DNA of 64,000 nucleotides from an uncultured Ruegeria sp. (lineage in GTDB: Bacteria > Pseudomonadota > Alphaproteobacteria > Rhodobacterales > Rhodobacteraceae). Position 1 is the first letter of the stretch, and each line of letters starts with the position of its first letter. Positions 1-9,279 of this stretch are shown here, in pieces. The translations under genes were made by a program, and so were the position numbers. The stretch lies in the NCBI RefSeq assembly GCF_947497005.1, contig NZ_CANMFF010000006.1, positions 62,001 through 126,000 on the forward strand, in the 5' to 3' direction. The notes under the pieces were generated by a model that searched no databases, was not told the origin of the DNA, and worked only from the letters and a program-made list of their open reading frames with translations.

Positions 1-9
1 GGCTAGGAC

Positions 10-23
10 ATGACAATTGTCAA
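10..23. promoter_or_regulatory. Candidate Crp/Fnr-type operator
   Basis: The sequence ATGAC-AATT-GTCAA matches 9 of 10 positions of the TTGAC-N4-GTCAA class of Fnr/Dnr/NNR boxes and contains a perfect 12-base palindrome. It lies about 117 bases before the start of the Crp/Fnr regulator gene, so autoregulation is a reasonable inference. The window edge hides whether a second, leftward gene shares it. Confidence 0.45.
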
Positions 24-133
24 GTTTGAGTGCAAGAAAAAAGCTGGTACCCCTGCGTGGGCTTTGGCATAGCATGAAACAGGGGTGGATTCCCGGGCCA
101 ATGCCCGGACCGGACAAATAAGGGGATGCCTTC

Positions 134-826
134 ATGCCACACGAGGCACAAAAGGCGATTGCGCGCCAGTCGCTGCTTCTGCGCAGCCTGCCGGACCAGC
201 ATGTCGATACGCTGCTGCGGCAAGCGATCTGGCGACAATATGATCGAGGCGAGACAATCTTTCTGCAGGAGGAAGAAGCCAAGGCCGTTCATGTCGTGCT
301 GGCGGGTTGGGTCAAGCTGTTCCGCATTTCTCCGACCGGAGCGGAAGCCGTAGTGAGCGTTTTCACCCGCGGCGAAAGCTTTGGTGAGGCCGTGGCGCTG
401 CGCAATGTGCCCTATCCCGTGTCTGCCGAAGCCGTTTCGCCGTGTGAAGTGATGCACATCCCCAGCCCGGTCCTGTTGTCACTCATGAAGGAAGACCCGG
501 AAATCGGCGTATCGATACTGGCGGCCACCTTTACGCACCTGCATTCTCTGGTGGCGCAGTTAGAGCAGCTGAAGGCACAGACGGGGGCGCAACGCGTTGC
601 GGAGTTCCTGCTGAACTTGTGCGATTGCGATTCCGGTCAATGCGAGGTGGAATTGCCCTACGACAAGATGCTGATCGCCGGACGTCTGGGGATGAAACCC
701 GAAAGCCTGAGCCGCGCGTTTTCCCGGTTGAAACCGATAGGTGTCAGGATCGACAGAAATCACGCAGGTATCGCTGATATGGACGTTTTGCGTAACTACG
801 CGGAAAGTGATCCAAGCGAGAAATAA
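134..826 (+). CDS. Crp/Fnr family transcriptional regulator (Dnr-like)
   Basis: A 230-residue regulator with an N-terminal cyclic-nucleotide-binding-type beta barrel (roughly residues 15-130), a long dimerisation helix and a C-terminal winged helix-turn-helix. The recognition helix region reads KPESLSRAFSRL, with the E..SR arrangement that in Fnr/Dnr proteins contacts TTGA half-sites. The N-terminal Fnr iron-sulfur cysteines are absent. The only cluster of cysteines is CDCDSGQC near residue 165, so oxygen sensing through a 4Fe-4S centre is unlikely. Dnr-type nitric oxide sensing is possible but unproven. The start is supported by a purine-rich AAGGGGATG just upstream. It stands alone, convergent with queF. 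Matching boxes occur in front of this gene, the iodate reductase-like operon and a cytochrome c gene at 59759. Confidence 0.85.
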   Translation: MPHEAQKAIARQSLLLRSLPDQHVDTLLRQAIWRQYDRGETIFLQEEEAKAVHVVLAGWVKLFRISPTGAEAVVSVFTRGESFGEAVALRNVPYPVSAEAVSPCEVMHIPSPVLLSLMKEDPEIGVSILAATFTHLHSLVAQLEQLKAQTGAQRVAEFLLNLCDCDSGQCEVELPYDKMLIAGRLGMKPESLSRAFSRLKPIGVRIDRNHAGIADMDVLRNYAESDPSEK

Positions 827-850
827 GCCCGCCTGGATCCTGTACCTTGT

Positions 851-1312
851 TCAGCCGCGCCCGCGATACGGCGGGACGCCCTGATCGGGTATCCAGACAC
901 CTTCGGGCAGGGGACCCGTTTGCCAGAACACATCGATCGGAATACCGCCGCGCGGGTACCAGTAGCCACCGATGCGCAGCCAGCGGGGGTCCAGAAACTC
1001 CTGCAGACGGCGGGCGATGGAAATGGTGCAATCTTCGTGGAATGCTCCGTGATTGCGGAACGATCCCAGGAACAACTTCAGGGATTTGCTTTCCACCAGC
1101 CAGCCGCCCGGCACATAGTCAATGACCAGATGGGCAAAATCCGGCTGCCCGGTCATCGGGCAAAGCGAGGTGAATTCGGGCGCTGTGAAACGCACATTGT
1201 AATCCACGTCAGATTGCGGGTTTTGAACACGTTCCAGAACCGCTTCATCAGGGGTGGTGGGCAGGGCTGTGTCGCTACCCAATTGCGTTAGATTGCTATA
1301 GATGGCGCTCAT
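851..1312 (-). CDS. queF: NADPH-dependent 7-cyano-7-deazaguanine reductase QueF
   Basis: Cytosolic enzyme that reduces the nitrile of preQ0 to preQ1, the last small-molecule step before tRNA insertion in queuosine synthesis. The 153-residue protein is the short, unimodular type. It shows the catalytic Cys51 in [10 protein letters not shown] with Asp58, and the QueF signature ESKSLKLF at residues 74-81. An open frame extends 17 codons further upstream, but ATG at 1312 has an AGAAGGAG ribosome site 6 bases before it and matches family length. It is the last gene of queC-queD-queE-queF, 16 bases behind queE, and therefore under the same preQ1 riboswitch. Confidence 0.96.
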   Translation of the reverse strand: MSAIYSNLTQLGSDTALPTTPDEAVLERVQNPQSDVDYNVRFTAPEFTSLCPMTGQPDFAHLVIDYVPGGWLVESKSLKLFLGSFRNHGAFHEDCTISIARRLQEFLDPRWLRIGGYWYPRGGIPIDVFWQTGPLPEGVWIPDQGVPPYRGRG

Positions 1313-1328
1313 GTCTGTCTCCTTCTGG

Positions 1329-2030
1329 TCAGACGCCGCGTTTGTTACCCCAGACCAGAACATGAAGCTGGGGCAGGATTCGAGGGGTGAACCACCCGAT
1401 GCCGAGGGTCTTGTCGATCAGCCATTCCAGCCGTCTGGTGGCCTGCTGCAGATCAACAGGCAGGTCGGGATCGGTTTCCGGATTGCCTGGTTGCAGGTAT
1501 AGCGGCAGGTCGGGATACCGCGAGGACACATGTTGCGCCCATTGAAAATCGGCGTCATCAAAGACAACGATTTTCAGTGCGGTCTGCGCGGGGCGAACCG
1601 CCAGACAGGCGTCGAACACGTTCCAATCCATCACCTCGCCGCTGCTGGGCGGTTTGGGGCTGAGCACAAGCGTCGCCAGATCGGCAAACCATGGCTTGGC
1701 CACCGACCCCTGGGTTTCGCAGGCAAAGCTATAGCCTTCCTGCACACCCAGTCGGATCAGTGGGGCAAAGTCCTGAATGGCCGGGTTGCCACCAGACAGG
1801 GACACGGTCAGCGGTCGTCCACCAGACAAACGCTGAACCTCGGCCCAGACCGCATCAGCGTTCATTGCTTGCCAGTTGTGGCGGAACGCGCTGTCAACCG
1901 CATGCAGGCTGTCACACCACGAACAGCGAAAATCGCAACCTCCCGTGCGCACGAATACAGTGGGATGGCCGATCAGCGAACCTTCGCCCTGAACAGTGGG
2001 GCCGAATATCTCGGCAATGCGCAGTGTCAT
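1329..2030 (-). CDS. queE: 7-carboxy-7-deazaguanine synthase QueE
   Basis: Radical SAM enzyme that contracts 6-carboxy-tetrahydropterin to 7-carboxy-7-deazaguanine. The 233-residue protein begins [18 protein letters not shown], the typical QueE start with substrate-binding Q-G-E-G. It carries the 4Fe-4S cysteines Cys32, Cys36 and Cys39 in CDFRCSWC (CX3CX2C). The SLSGGNPA segment near residue 86 is the SAM-binding GGE-like motif. The longer open frame to 2108 overlaps queD extensively. ATG at 2030 gives the ATGA overlap with the queD stop expected of coupled translation, so this start was chosen. It lies between queD and queF. Confidence 0.95.
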   Translation of the reverse strand: MTLRIAEIFGPTVQGEGSLIGHPTVFVRTGGCDFRCSWCDSLHAVDSAFRHNWQAMNADAVWAEVQRLSGGRPLTVSLSGGNPAIQDFAPLIRLGVQEGYSFACETQGSVAKPWFADLATLVLSPKPPSSGEVMDWNVFDACLAVRPAQTALKIVVFDDADFQWAQHVSSRYPDLPLYLQPGNPETDPDLPVDLQQATRRLEWLIDKTLGIGWFTPRILPQLHVLVWGNKRGV

Positions 2031-2380
2031 GGCCGGTACTCGGCCCATGTCTTGGGCGTTTCTGACACTTTCACGGCAGCCGTTTCGGGCCAGCGCGCGG
2101 CGCACCAATCATAAAAATGGCGCGCCATGTTCTCTGCGGTGGTCACGCAGTTCATTACATCATTCAGGTGCCGATGGTCGAATGCGTCGTCAATATAGGC
2201 CTTGAGCGGTTTCAGCTCATGATAATCCCGCACAAACCCATCATGGTTTAAATCAGCTGATGCCAGTTCGACCACGACGATGTAGTTATGACCATGTAGC
2301 CGTGCACATTGGTGATTGTCCGGTAGGTGGGTCAGCTGGTGCGATGCCGAGAAGTGGAATTCTTTGCTAATCCGGAACAT
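2027..2380 (-). CDS. queD: 6-carboxy-5,6,7,8-tetrahydropterin synthase QueD
   Basis: Converts dihydroneopterin triphosphate to 6-carboxy-tetrahydropterin, the first committed queuosine step after GTP cyclohydrolase I. The 117-residue protein has the zinc ligands His14 (FSASH), His29 and His31 (LHGHNY), and the catalytic Cys25 of the QueD type. A His-Asp-like pair occurs further on in DHRHLN. ATG at 2380 overlaps the queC stop by one base (TGATG), which indicates translational coupling. A TTG codon one triplet upstream is possible but less likely. Second gene of the que operon. Confidence 0.95.
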   Translation of the reverse strand: MFRISKEFHFSASHQLTHLPDNHQCARLHGHNYIVVVELASADLNHDGFVRDYHELKPLKAYIDDAFDHRHLNDVMNCVTTAENMARHFYDWCAARWPETAAVKVSETPKTWAEYRP

Positions 2381-3078
2381 CAACCCTGCTTCCTTTCCAC
2401 CGCGTGACGCCAGAATTCAGGGTCCTCGTAAGTGGTCGGATCCTTGACACCGGCCAAATCAAACGCCTCGCGCCGTTCGACGCAGGTACCGCAGCGCCCG
2501 CAATGCAGGTCGCCGCCTTTGTAACAAGACCACGTATTGGCAAAGGGTGTGTTCACCCGCGCCCCTTGGGCAACGATATCGGCTTTGGAGTGATGCACGA
2601 AGGGAACATGCAGCGAGATATCCGCATATCCATCCAGTGCTGCGCGCTGCATGGCGTCAAAGGCGTCAGTGAAAGCCGGGCGGCAATCGGGATAAATGAA
2701 GTGGTCGCCGCCGTGCACGGCCGTCGCCACCGCATCGTCGCAATTTGCAGCCGCGATGCCATAGGCGACGGTCAGCATGATCGCATTACGATTGGGCACG
2801 GAGGTGGCCTTCATGGTCTCTTCTTCGTAATGCCCGTCAGGTATTTCCAGATCGTCGGTCAGAGCAGATCCGGTCAGCGATGCCCCGACCGAACGCAGAT
2901 CAATCACGCGGTGCGGTACACCCAGCCGGTCGGCGCATTTGGCCGCAAACTCCAGCTCTTTGGTGTGACGCTGGCCGTAGTCAAATGAGACCAGGCGCGA
3001 CAGATTTCCTTCGGCCGCTAAAACATGCGCCAAAGACACGGAATCAAGCCCGCCAGAGCAGACCAAAGCAGTTTTCAT
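2380..3078 (-). CDS. queC: 7-cyano-7-deazaguanine synthase QueC
   Basis: ATP-dependent enzyme that converts 7-carboxy-7-deazaguanine and ammonia to preQ0. The 232-residue protein starts MKTALVCSGGLDS, with the PP-loop SGGLDS at residues 8-13. Near the C-terminus it has the zinc site CYKGGDLHCGRCGTC (four cysteines, CX7CX2CX2C). First gene of the que operon. Its ribosome-binding site AAGGA is the end of a preQ1-I riboswitch, so translation of the operon is expected to fall when preQ1 is plentiful. Confidence 0.97.
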   Translation of the reverse strand: MKTALVCSGGLDSVSLAHVLAAEGNLSRLVSFDYGQRHTKELEFAAKCADRLGVPHRVIDLRSVGASLTGSALTDDLEIPDGHYEEETMKATSVPNRNAIMLTVAYGIAAANCDDAVATAVHGGDHFIYPDCRPAFTDAFDAMQRAALDGYADISLHVPFVHHSKADIVAQGARVNTPFANTWSCYKGGDLHCGRCGTCVERREAFDLAGVKDPTTYEDPEFWRHAVERKQG

Positions 3079-3086
3079 TTTATCAG

Positions 3087-3121
3087 TCCTTGTTTTGTTA
3101 GCCGGGTAGGCTGCGACCGGC
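3087..3121 (-). promoter_or_regulatory. preQ1-I riboswitch (type similar to the Thermoanaerobacter element)
   Basis: Read on the minus strand, a five-base stem GCCGG (3121-3117) pairs with CCGGC (3105-3101). The stem encloses the loop UCGCAGCCUAC, and the A-rich tail UAACAAAACAAGGA (3100-3087) follows. Loop and tail closely match the known translational preQ1-I aptamer in which the tail folds into an H-type pseudoknot and hides the ribosome site. AAGGA ends 8 bases before the queC ATG. The fit of aptamer and downstream gene makes this a firm call. Confidence 0.93.
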
Positions 3122-3306
3122 GGGGCGCACCGATAGGCGTGTTAGTTTCCAAGCGCAACGTCTTTCCCAACTGCATGCAGTAAATTGCGCGCGATCAGTC
3201 CTGGTGGGCTTGATCAGCTGTCTTCCACGACGGCTGTATCATCTTTATCCTCGCTTACAGTGCCGGTGTTCGGCCGAGTCGCGTGCATGAATGTGAGGGC
3301 ACAAGG

Positions 3307-4317
3307 ATGATGATTGACGAGGTGCTTTCAAACTTTCCCCGTGCGAGGCTGATGACATCCGTCACACCGGTAGAACGGCTTGAACGTCTGTCTAACCGTC
3401 TCGGGCTGGATCTGTGGATCAAGCGTGACGACCTGACCGGTCTCAGCTTCGGCGGAAACAAGACCCGTCAGCTCGAATTCTACATGGGTGAGGCACTGCA
3501 GCAGGGCGCTGACACCATCCTGATCACCGGCGCCGTTCAGTCAAATTTTGTACGCACGGCAGCCGCAGCGGCGACAAAACTGGGAATGTCATCCGTCCTT
3601 CAACTGGAAGAACGAGTTGCGGATATGGGGGAATACTACCATCAATCCGGCAATGTTCTTCTGGCGCAGCTTCTTGGCGCTGAACACATGAGCTACCCAA
3701 AGGGCGAGGACGAGGCGGGCGCCGATAACGCCCTTCACGAACGCGCCGATCAACTTCTTGCTGAGGGTCGAAAACCATATGTGATCCATCTGGGTATCGG
3801 TCATCCTCCGTTGGGGGCATTGGGTTATGTGGCGGGGGCAGCGGAATTGAATGCGCAGATCAGCGATTTTGACGCAGTGGTGATGCCATCCGGCAGCGGT
3901 TCAACGCATGGAGGGTTCCTGACCGGGTTGCGTCTAGCGGGACAACCCGCACCTGTCTACGGCATATGCGTTCGCCGCGATCGGAACCAGCAGCGAGCGC
4001 GTTTGCAAAAGGTTTTGGGACGACTGGCAAACATGATGGGTTTTGACCCCGCTTTGGTCATGGATGATGTCCACACATGGGATGGCGCCTTGGCCCCGGG
4101 ATATGGTCGGATTGGTCAATCAACCCGCGAAGCACTGACCCTGATGGCGCGTACCGAAGGAATCTTTTTAGACCCGGTCTATTCCGCCAAGACCTTTGCC
4201 GGGCTTCTGGGGTTGCTTGAAGAAGGCGTCGTCCGAAAAGGCCAAAAAGTTGTTCTGTTGCATACAGGCGGGCAACCGGCGTTGTTTGGATATCAGGATG
4301 AACTGCAACCGAGTTGA
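3307..4317 (+). CDS. PLP-dependent D-cysteine desulfhydrase / L-cysteate sulfo-lyase family enzyme
   Basis: A 336-residue fold-type II PLP enzyme of the ACC deaminase/D-cysteine desulfhydrase family. The PLP lysine is Lys52 in SFGGNKTRQLE. The cofactor phosphate loop is seen in SGSGSTHGG (about residue 200), and HTGGQPALFGY closes the C-terminus as in family members. Roseobacters use a member of this family (CuyA) to release sulfite from L-cysteate. The sequence alone does not separate that role from D-cysteine detoxification, and no sulfonate genes adjoin it. ATG at 3307 or the next codon at 3310 fits the GAGGGCACAAGG upstream; the frame to 3283 has no ribosome site. Monocistronic, convergent with the cyclase gene. 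Confidence 0.85.
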   Translation: MMIDEVLSNFPRARLMTSVTPVERLERLSNRLGLDLWIKRDDLTGLSFGGNKTRQLEFYMGEALQQGADTILITGAVQSNFVRTAAAAATKLGMSSVLQLEERVADMGEYYHQSGNVLLAQLLGAEHMSYPKGEDEAGADNALHERADQLLAEGRKPYVIHLGIGHPPLGALGYVAGAAELNAQISDFDAVVMPSGSGSTHGGFLTGLRLAGQPAPVYGICVRRDRNQQRARLQKVLGRLANMMGFDPALVMDDVHTWDGALAPGYGRIGQSTREALTLMARTEGIFLDPVYSAKTFAGLLGLLEEGVVRKGQKVVLLHTGGQPALFGYQDELQPS

Positions 4318-4403
4318 AACGGTGAAACACAACGCGTCCATGTTTTCGGAAAGTACGAATGGACAGAGGGCATCAGGTCACCGAAATTGGCAAACAAAGT
4401 ATC

Positions 4404-7400
4404 CTAGGACGCCTTTGCCTTATTGAGCAGGGACAAAGCCGTCGCGATATCACGGGTTTGCTTGCCGCCAATGATCGTTTCCAGAACACCACCGAGATCC
4501 GGCAGCGACGGAGTACACCCGAAGCGATTGCAAGTTTGGACGTAATCCACGGCCGTTCGCAGTTCGAACATTCTGGCTTGCTGCCCGCGTGCGGTTCGCA
4601 GGGCGAGGACGAACAGATCATCGGATGGAGCCTCGGTTGACCGCACCAATGCCTGAATTCTATCCGTTTCCGCCTGAGCCCAACCTTCATTGGTCAGAAC
4701 CTGCTGTTCGCGTGCTTCGTCCAACAGGCGCTGTGCGGCCTCTGGTTCATTCGCTTCCAATGACGCTTCTGCAAGAATCGTCAAGAACAGTGGCTTATAG
4801 TTTCCAGCCCCGCTGGCCCACCAAGCTTCTGCAGCCTCTCTCATTGCGCGGATTGATTCAGGACAAGGTGTGATCTGAACGTCTGCCCAGCATCGCCATA
4901 CGTTCGCCGTCAACTTCATGAACGGGAACGCGTGTTTGGTCGCCAATTCTTCAAGGCGAACGACAACGTCGTAAACTTTTTCAGGCTCACGCCGTAACAG
5001 ATGAAGCATACACAGATACGTCAGGGTCTGAGCCAGACTATGTGCATGTTGCAGATCCTGTGCCGCCGAGATTGCCTGATGCTGAATCTCGAGCGCGCGA
5101 TCCGGTTCACCGCGCAACCAGACCGTCATGCTTAGAAAGCACGAGGTGATGGCCGCATGATCCGTTCCATAAACAAAAGCAAGACGGCTGTGTTGCTGGG
5201 GATCATATAATTGCAACGCCCGCCGCAGGTGATCATAGGAGGAGTCCTGATGTCCGATATGCAATAAGACGGCGCCCATGGCCCGGTGGGCAATCATGGT
5301 GTGGTGCGTTTTCTCGGTCAGCTTGGCCAGTTCCAGCAACTGCGCCGCGACGTTCTTGGCAAGGTCGTATTCACCGCGGACCAGATGATATGCGTAGAGT
5401 CCATTCAACACAGGGAACAACTGCTCGGTTTCGCCCAACTGGTTGCACAAATCCCGAATCCGGGCGTAAACCGCCCCCGTTTCATCGGCCGCAATGCCAG
5501 CTGTCGAGCGAAGAACGCCAGCTCGCAAGGTTTGGATTTTGGTTTCCTTGCGGTCACGGTCAACGGAGTCGTCCTGCTGCTCCAACAACGCGATGGCGCG
5601 GCCCAGCTGTGTTGCCGCTTCGATTCCGGCTGAACGTTCAACAGCGCGCTGACCGGCCAGATACCAATGCTCAATCGCCTCGTCCGGCATGTCTGCCATC
5701 GTATAATGATGAGCCAGAATTTCAGGGCCTGCAGAATGGTCATGTGGCGACGAATGGTTCAATGCTTCGACAACCCGAGCATGAAGCGTTCGCCGTTCGC
5801 GTTTTAGCAGGCTGTTATAAGCGGTGTCCCGAATAAGCGCGTGACGGTATCTGAAGGTTTCCTCGGGCTCGGTGTCCGAGATATTCACGATCCCAGCATC
5901 AACCAACAAATCCAGGCCGGAACGTAATGCCCGTTCATCAAAACGGGAAACGCTTGCGATCATCGGATACGAGAATTGCGGGCCGATAACAGCTCCGATC
6001 TGCGCCACTTCCTTGGCCGAGCTCAATCGGTCAAGGCGGGCCATTAGCGCATCGTGCAAGGTTTTCGGCACAGAAGGCGAGGGCGACGTCCGATCCATCG
6101 TATAGGCGTCGGCGCGTTCCGTCAGAAGATCGGATTCCAACAGATCCTTCGTTACTTCTTCGACATAAAGCGGGACGCCGTTGGATCTGGCAGCGATCAG
6201 ATGGTAGACTTCATCCGGGACGGTTTTGCCTTTGGCTACGTCGTTCACAATCTCTTTGACTTGTGCGAAGTCCAGTTGTTGAAGCGCGACGTGCATTAGG
6301 CTGGGTGTGTGTGCCCAGCCCGGATCAAAGCCCGTGCGATAGCTCATCACCATCAGCAGGGGCGCGTCCTCAATTCGGTCCACGAGCCGGTCAAGCAGCG
6401 TCTTTGTCGTTGGGTCGATCCAATGCGCATCTTCGAAAAGCAACAGGATCGGGGTTTTCCGTGCTGCTTCAATCATATGATCGACCAGCATCTCCAGCGT
6501 CTGCTTCATGATCTGTTCAGATGTCAGATCCAGCGGGCCGAGCCTATCCTCAAAAGGGACCGACAGAAGCGTCGCCGCCAGTTTCAATGTAACTTCAGAC
6601 GGATCACCGAGGATGTGGGAAATCTTGCCCAGTTTGTCCTTTGCACTGTCATTGGCCCGCAGCTCGGCTGCGGTTTCAAGCTGGCGAATAACCGGGTACA
6701 GCGCGCTTGCGTCATGGAAAGGTGAACACTGAAAACGAAGTTGCCGGTGCTTTGCGTCCGGGATCGTACGGCGAAGCTCTTCGATCAGCCTGGACTTTCC
6801 GATACCCGCCTCACCCGACACCAGCGCCACCTGACCCTGGCCCTGACACGCCAGCGTCCACTTGCTTTGAAGGGTTTCGTGTTCCAGTGTCCGCCCGACC
6901 AATGAACTCATCGTAACATCATCTGTCGCAAGGAAGCGACTGAACGTCTGGCGCGTGCCGGTAACCTGCCAGGCTTCGACTTCCTTGGCGAAACCTTTCA
7001 ATTGAAACGTCCCCCGGCGCACATACTCGAAGGTTTCGCCCGCCAGTTCCTGTGTCGTCGGTGCGACAATCATAGTGCTCGGATCGGCCATGGATTGTAG
7101 CCGTGCGGCAAGATTCGGGGTCTCGCCCATGGCTGTGCCATCTTCGAACATCTTCTCTCCGCGAAGGTCGCCGACGACAACCAGGCCAGTTGCAATCCCA
7201 ATGCGGACTTCAAGATGTGCGTGCGTGCGGATTTCAGGAATTTCACGAACAATTCGAAGACCCGCATGAATGGCGCGCTCCGGATCATCCTCATGCGCGT
7301 GCGGAAAGCCGAAAAACACCATGATACCGTCGCCGTAATAGCTGGCGATATGACCATCGAAAGCGGCGACCGCAGCGGCGCAGGTTTCTTTGAACAGTCT

Positions 7401-7721
7401 CAATACCTCGGCCAGATCTTCGGGATCCAGCTTCTGCGATATGGCCGTCGAGCCGACAAGATCAATGAACATGACCGTCAGCTGTCTGCGCTCAGCAACA
7501 ATATTGGGTTCCTGAATCGCGCGCTGTGATCCTGCGTGCCCTCCGGCTTCTTCCCGTATGGCTTTCAGAAATCGGCGCCTTGGCCCAAGGGGCAGGCCAA
7601 TTGTGACAAGGTCGGCGTCACTTAGTTCCGGCAGATCGCCCAGCTCGATCTCGTGTCGGGAAAAGGCATCGACATACTTGATCAAGCCGTGTCTGACCAA
7701 CCAGTCCTTTACATCAGTCAT
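4404..7721 (-). CDS. Multidomain adenylate cyclase: SAM domain, class III cyclase, AAA ATPase, TPR
   Basis: A 1105-residue signalling protein. Residues 1-60 form a sterile alpha motif (DWLVRHGLIKYVDAF). Residues 78-250 are a class III nucleotide cyclase catalytic domain with metal ligands Asp87 (MFIDLVGS) and Asp131 (YYGDGIMVFFG). A STAND/AAA-type NTPase follows, with Walker A GEAGIGKS at 303-310 and a DAHW segment near residue 410. The C-terminal half is TPR-like helical repeats. No membrane segment is seen. This architecture is common in rhizobia and roseobacters; the ligand is generally unknown. Likely product is cAMP by family, not proven here. It lies alone between convergent and divergent neighbours. 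Confidence 0.9.
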   Translation of the reverse strand: MTDVKDWLVRHGLIKYVDAFSRHEIELGDLPELSDADLVTIGLPLGPRRRFLKAIREEAGGHAGSQRAIQEPNIVAERRQLTVMFIDLVGSTAISQKLDPEDLAEVLRLFKETCAAAVAAFDGHIASYYGDGIMVFFGFPHAHEDDPERAIHAGLRIVREIPEIRTHAHLEVRIGIATGLVVVGDLRGEKMFEDGTAMGETPNLAARLQSMADPSTMIVAPTTQELAGETFEYVRRGTFQLKGFAKEVEAWQVTGTRQTFSRFLATDDVTMSSLVGRTLEHETLQSKWTLACQGQGQVALVSGEAGIGKSRLIEELRRTIPDAKHRQLRFQCSPFHDASALYPVIRQLETAAELRANDSAKDKLGKISHILGDPSEVTLKLAATLLSVPFEDRLGPLDLTSEQIMKQTLEMLVDHMIEAARKTPILLLFEDAHWIDPTTKTLLDRLVDRIEDAPLLMVMSYRTGFDPGWAHTPSLMHVALQQLDFAQVKEIVNDVAKGKTVPDEVYHLIAARSNGVPLYVEEVTKDLLESDLLTERADAYTMDRTSPSPSVPKTLHDALMARLDRLSSAKEVAQIGAVIGPQFSYPMIASVSRFDERALRSGLDLLVDAGIVNISDTEPEETFRYRHALIRDTAYNSLLKRERRTLHARVVEALNHSSPHDHSAGPEILAHHYTMADMPDEAIEHWYLAGQRAVERSAGIEAATQLGRAIALLEQQDDSVDRDRKETKIQTLRAGVLRSTAGIAADETGAVYARIRDLCNQLGETEQLFPVLNGLYAYHLVRGEYDLAKNVAAQLLELAKLTEKTHHTMIAHRAMGAVLLHIGHQDSSYDHLRRALQLYDPQQHSRLAFVYGTDHAAITSCFLSMTVWLRGEPDRALEIQHQAISAAQDLQHAHSLAQTLTYLCMLHLLRREPEKVYDVVVRLEELATKHAFPFMKLTANVWRCWADVQITPCPESIRAMREAAEAWWASGAGNYKPLFLTILAEASLEANEPEAAQRLLDEAREQQVLTNEGWAQAETDRIQALVRSTEAPSDDLFVLALRTARGQQARMFELRTAVDYVQTCNRFGCTPSLPDLGGVLETIIGGKQTRDIATALSLLNKAKAS

Positions 7722-7910
7722 GTGACTGCCATGCAGGTCGGCGACGTCGCGATGCCATGCATTCCCATTCCCTTTTGGTCAATACATTTTACCCGGGAGT
7801 AGTCCGAGAAACCTCAATCCTATCAAGGACGACCGGGCAATTCCGGTCAAGCCTTCAAATTCCGGGACCAATTACTTCTTTGCCTGAAACGGTATCCGAG
7901 CCTCTCGAAT

Positions 7911-8288
7911 TTATTCGTCAGACGGAAAGTCGATGTGGATGTGATTGCCATCCGGATCCCAAACGTTCACCTGAATGACATTGACTGCCGGTACATCCAC
8001 GCGACGATAGGAAATGCCGCTTGTTTCGAGATGCGCTTCGAAGCGATCCAATCCGTTCGCTGAAAAGGCGAAATGCTCGAGCTTCAGTTCGGTCTCCGAT
8101 CCTGTGGCCTCGGCCTCGACGCCAACAAGATGCACGCAGGCGCGTTCACCGGCATACAGCCAGGCTCCGGGGAAAGGGAAGGGCGGGCGTGGACCGACCG
8201 CCATCCCCAGCACATCGCCATACCATTCAATCATCTCGTCAAGACGTGTGGTGCGCAGGTTGACATGATCAAGCGAAGCAATCCCCAT
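7911..8288 (-). CDS. VOC family (glyoxalase-like) protein
   Basis: A 125-residue protein of one vicinal-oxygen-chelate module, beginning GIASLDHVNLRT and ending DPDGNHIHIDF. It has two beta-alpha-beta-beta-beta halves and candidate metal ligands in DHVNL, LEHFAF and HIHIDF. Substrate cannot be assigned. GAGGGTAGACC precedes ATG at 8288. It starts 4 bases after the stop of the redoxin gene, so the two form an operon. Confidence 0.85.
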   Translation of the reverse strand: MGIASLDHVNLRTTRLDEMIEWYGDVLGMAVGPRPPFPFPGAWLYAGERACVHLVGVEAEATGSETELKLEHFAFSANGLDRFEAHLETSGISYRRVDVPAVNVIQVNVWDPDGNHIHIDFPSDE

Positions 8289-8291
8289 GGT

Positions 8292-8840
8292 CTACCCTCG
8301 TGTCCATTTGATCGAACATCCCATAGATGGAATCTGATCTTGGGGACCGCGCCCGGTTTCGGCAATTTGCAGCATCGCATTGACCAGTTCCGGTTGACGC
8401 TCACCTGCTAGGCCGGGGCCCAGATTCTCCAGACGGCCCCGGTATTGCAGCATCCCTTCAGAGTTCAGCCCGAAGAAATCAGGCGTGCACACCGCGCCAT
8501 ATGCCTGGCCCACGGTTTGGTCCTCGTCCACGAGGTAGGGGAAAGTGAACCCGTTACTGCGCGCGAATTCCAGCATTCTGGGCGGGGCATCTTCTGCGTA
8601 GTCGCGATAATCGTTAGACATGACTGCCAGTACACCAATTCCTTTCGACATCAGCAGGTCCATGTCCTGCGCCAACCGGTCCGCGATGGTTCTGACATAA
8701 GGGCAGTGGTTGCAAATGAAGGCGATGAGCAAGCCGTTCGACAGATGGTCGGACATGGTAAAAGATTGACCATTCGGGTCTTTCAGCGTGAAGTCCGGGG
8801 CTTTCCAGCCATAATCGCAAATTGGAGTGTCGAGCAGCAT
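8292..8840 (-). CDS. Thioredoxin-family redoxin (AhpC/TSA-like)
   Basis: A 182-residue cytosolic protein with the thioredoxin fold of the AhpC/TSA-like group that contains the motif CNHCPYV (here FICNHCPYVRTIADR, about residue 43). This motif class occurs in a conserved but poorly characterised family of putative peroxidases or thiol reductases. The C-terminus contains a further cysteine in SMGCSIKW, also typical. ATG at 8840 is preferred over an in-frame TTG two codons upstream. First gene of a two-gene operon with the VOC protein. Confidence 0.85.
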   Translation of the reverse strand: MLLDTPICDYGWKAPDFTLKDPNGQSFTMSDHLSNGLLIAFICNHCPYVRTIADRLAQDMDLLMSKGIGVLAVMSNDYRDYAEDAPPRMLEFARSNGFTFPYLVDEDQTVGQAYGAVCTPDFFGLNSEGMLQYRGRLENLGPGLAGERQPELVNAMLQIAETGRGPQDQIPSMGCSIKWTRG

Positions 8841-8917
8841 GTTCAATCTCGTACTTAGAGTAAGGTTGCCAGCGCCTGTCCTGGGGGGGATAGAAGGGCA
8901 ATGTCAGTTCGACCAGT

Positions 8918-9208
8918 TTAGCCGATAACCGTCATTTCGTTGAGCGTGAACTCTGCTACCGCGCCTTCTGTCGCATTCAGATAGTCTGCCAGATGCTGAT
9001 TCCCCATATGTGCCTGCCACAGGTCGCGGCTTTCCCAGTTTTCATGGAATAGAAAATGTGCGGGGTTGTCGTTGTCCTGATGCAGATCATAGTTGATGCA
9101 GCCTTCTTCGGCACGGGTGATCTCGATCAGCTTGATCAGCTCTGCCTTGACCAGATCGATCTGGTCCGGGTTGGCTTTGATGTTCGCAACAATGGTCAGT
9201 TTGGACAT
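8918..9208 (-). CDS. Antibiotic biosynthesis monooxygenase-domain protein (YgiN-like)
   Basis: A 96-residue ferredoxin-like dimeric alpha+beta protein of the ABM superfamily. It begins MSKLTIVANIKANPDQ and contains the family hallmarks EEGCINYDLHQDNDNP and FHENWESRDLW. Relatives include the quinol monooxygenase YgiN, and the substrate here is unknown. The open frame runs on to 9433, but ATG at 9208 matches the family start. The extension overlaps the divergent LysR gene. Divergent from that LysR, a typical regulator-target pair. Confidence 0.85.
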   Translation of the reverse strand: MSKLTIVANIKANPDQIDLVKAELIKLIEITRAEEGCINYDLHQDNDNPAHFLFHENWESRDLWQAHMGNQHLADYLNATEGAVAEFTLNEMTVIG

Positions 9209-9279
9209 GTCAGATATTCCTGTTAATTTTGTTGCCTTGTATCTATTCCAAAGACTAAGCCGGATAAACATTGGACAAT

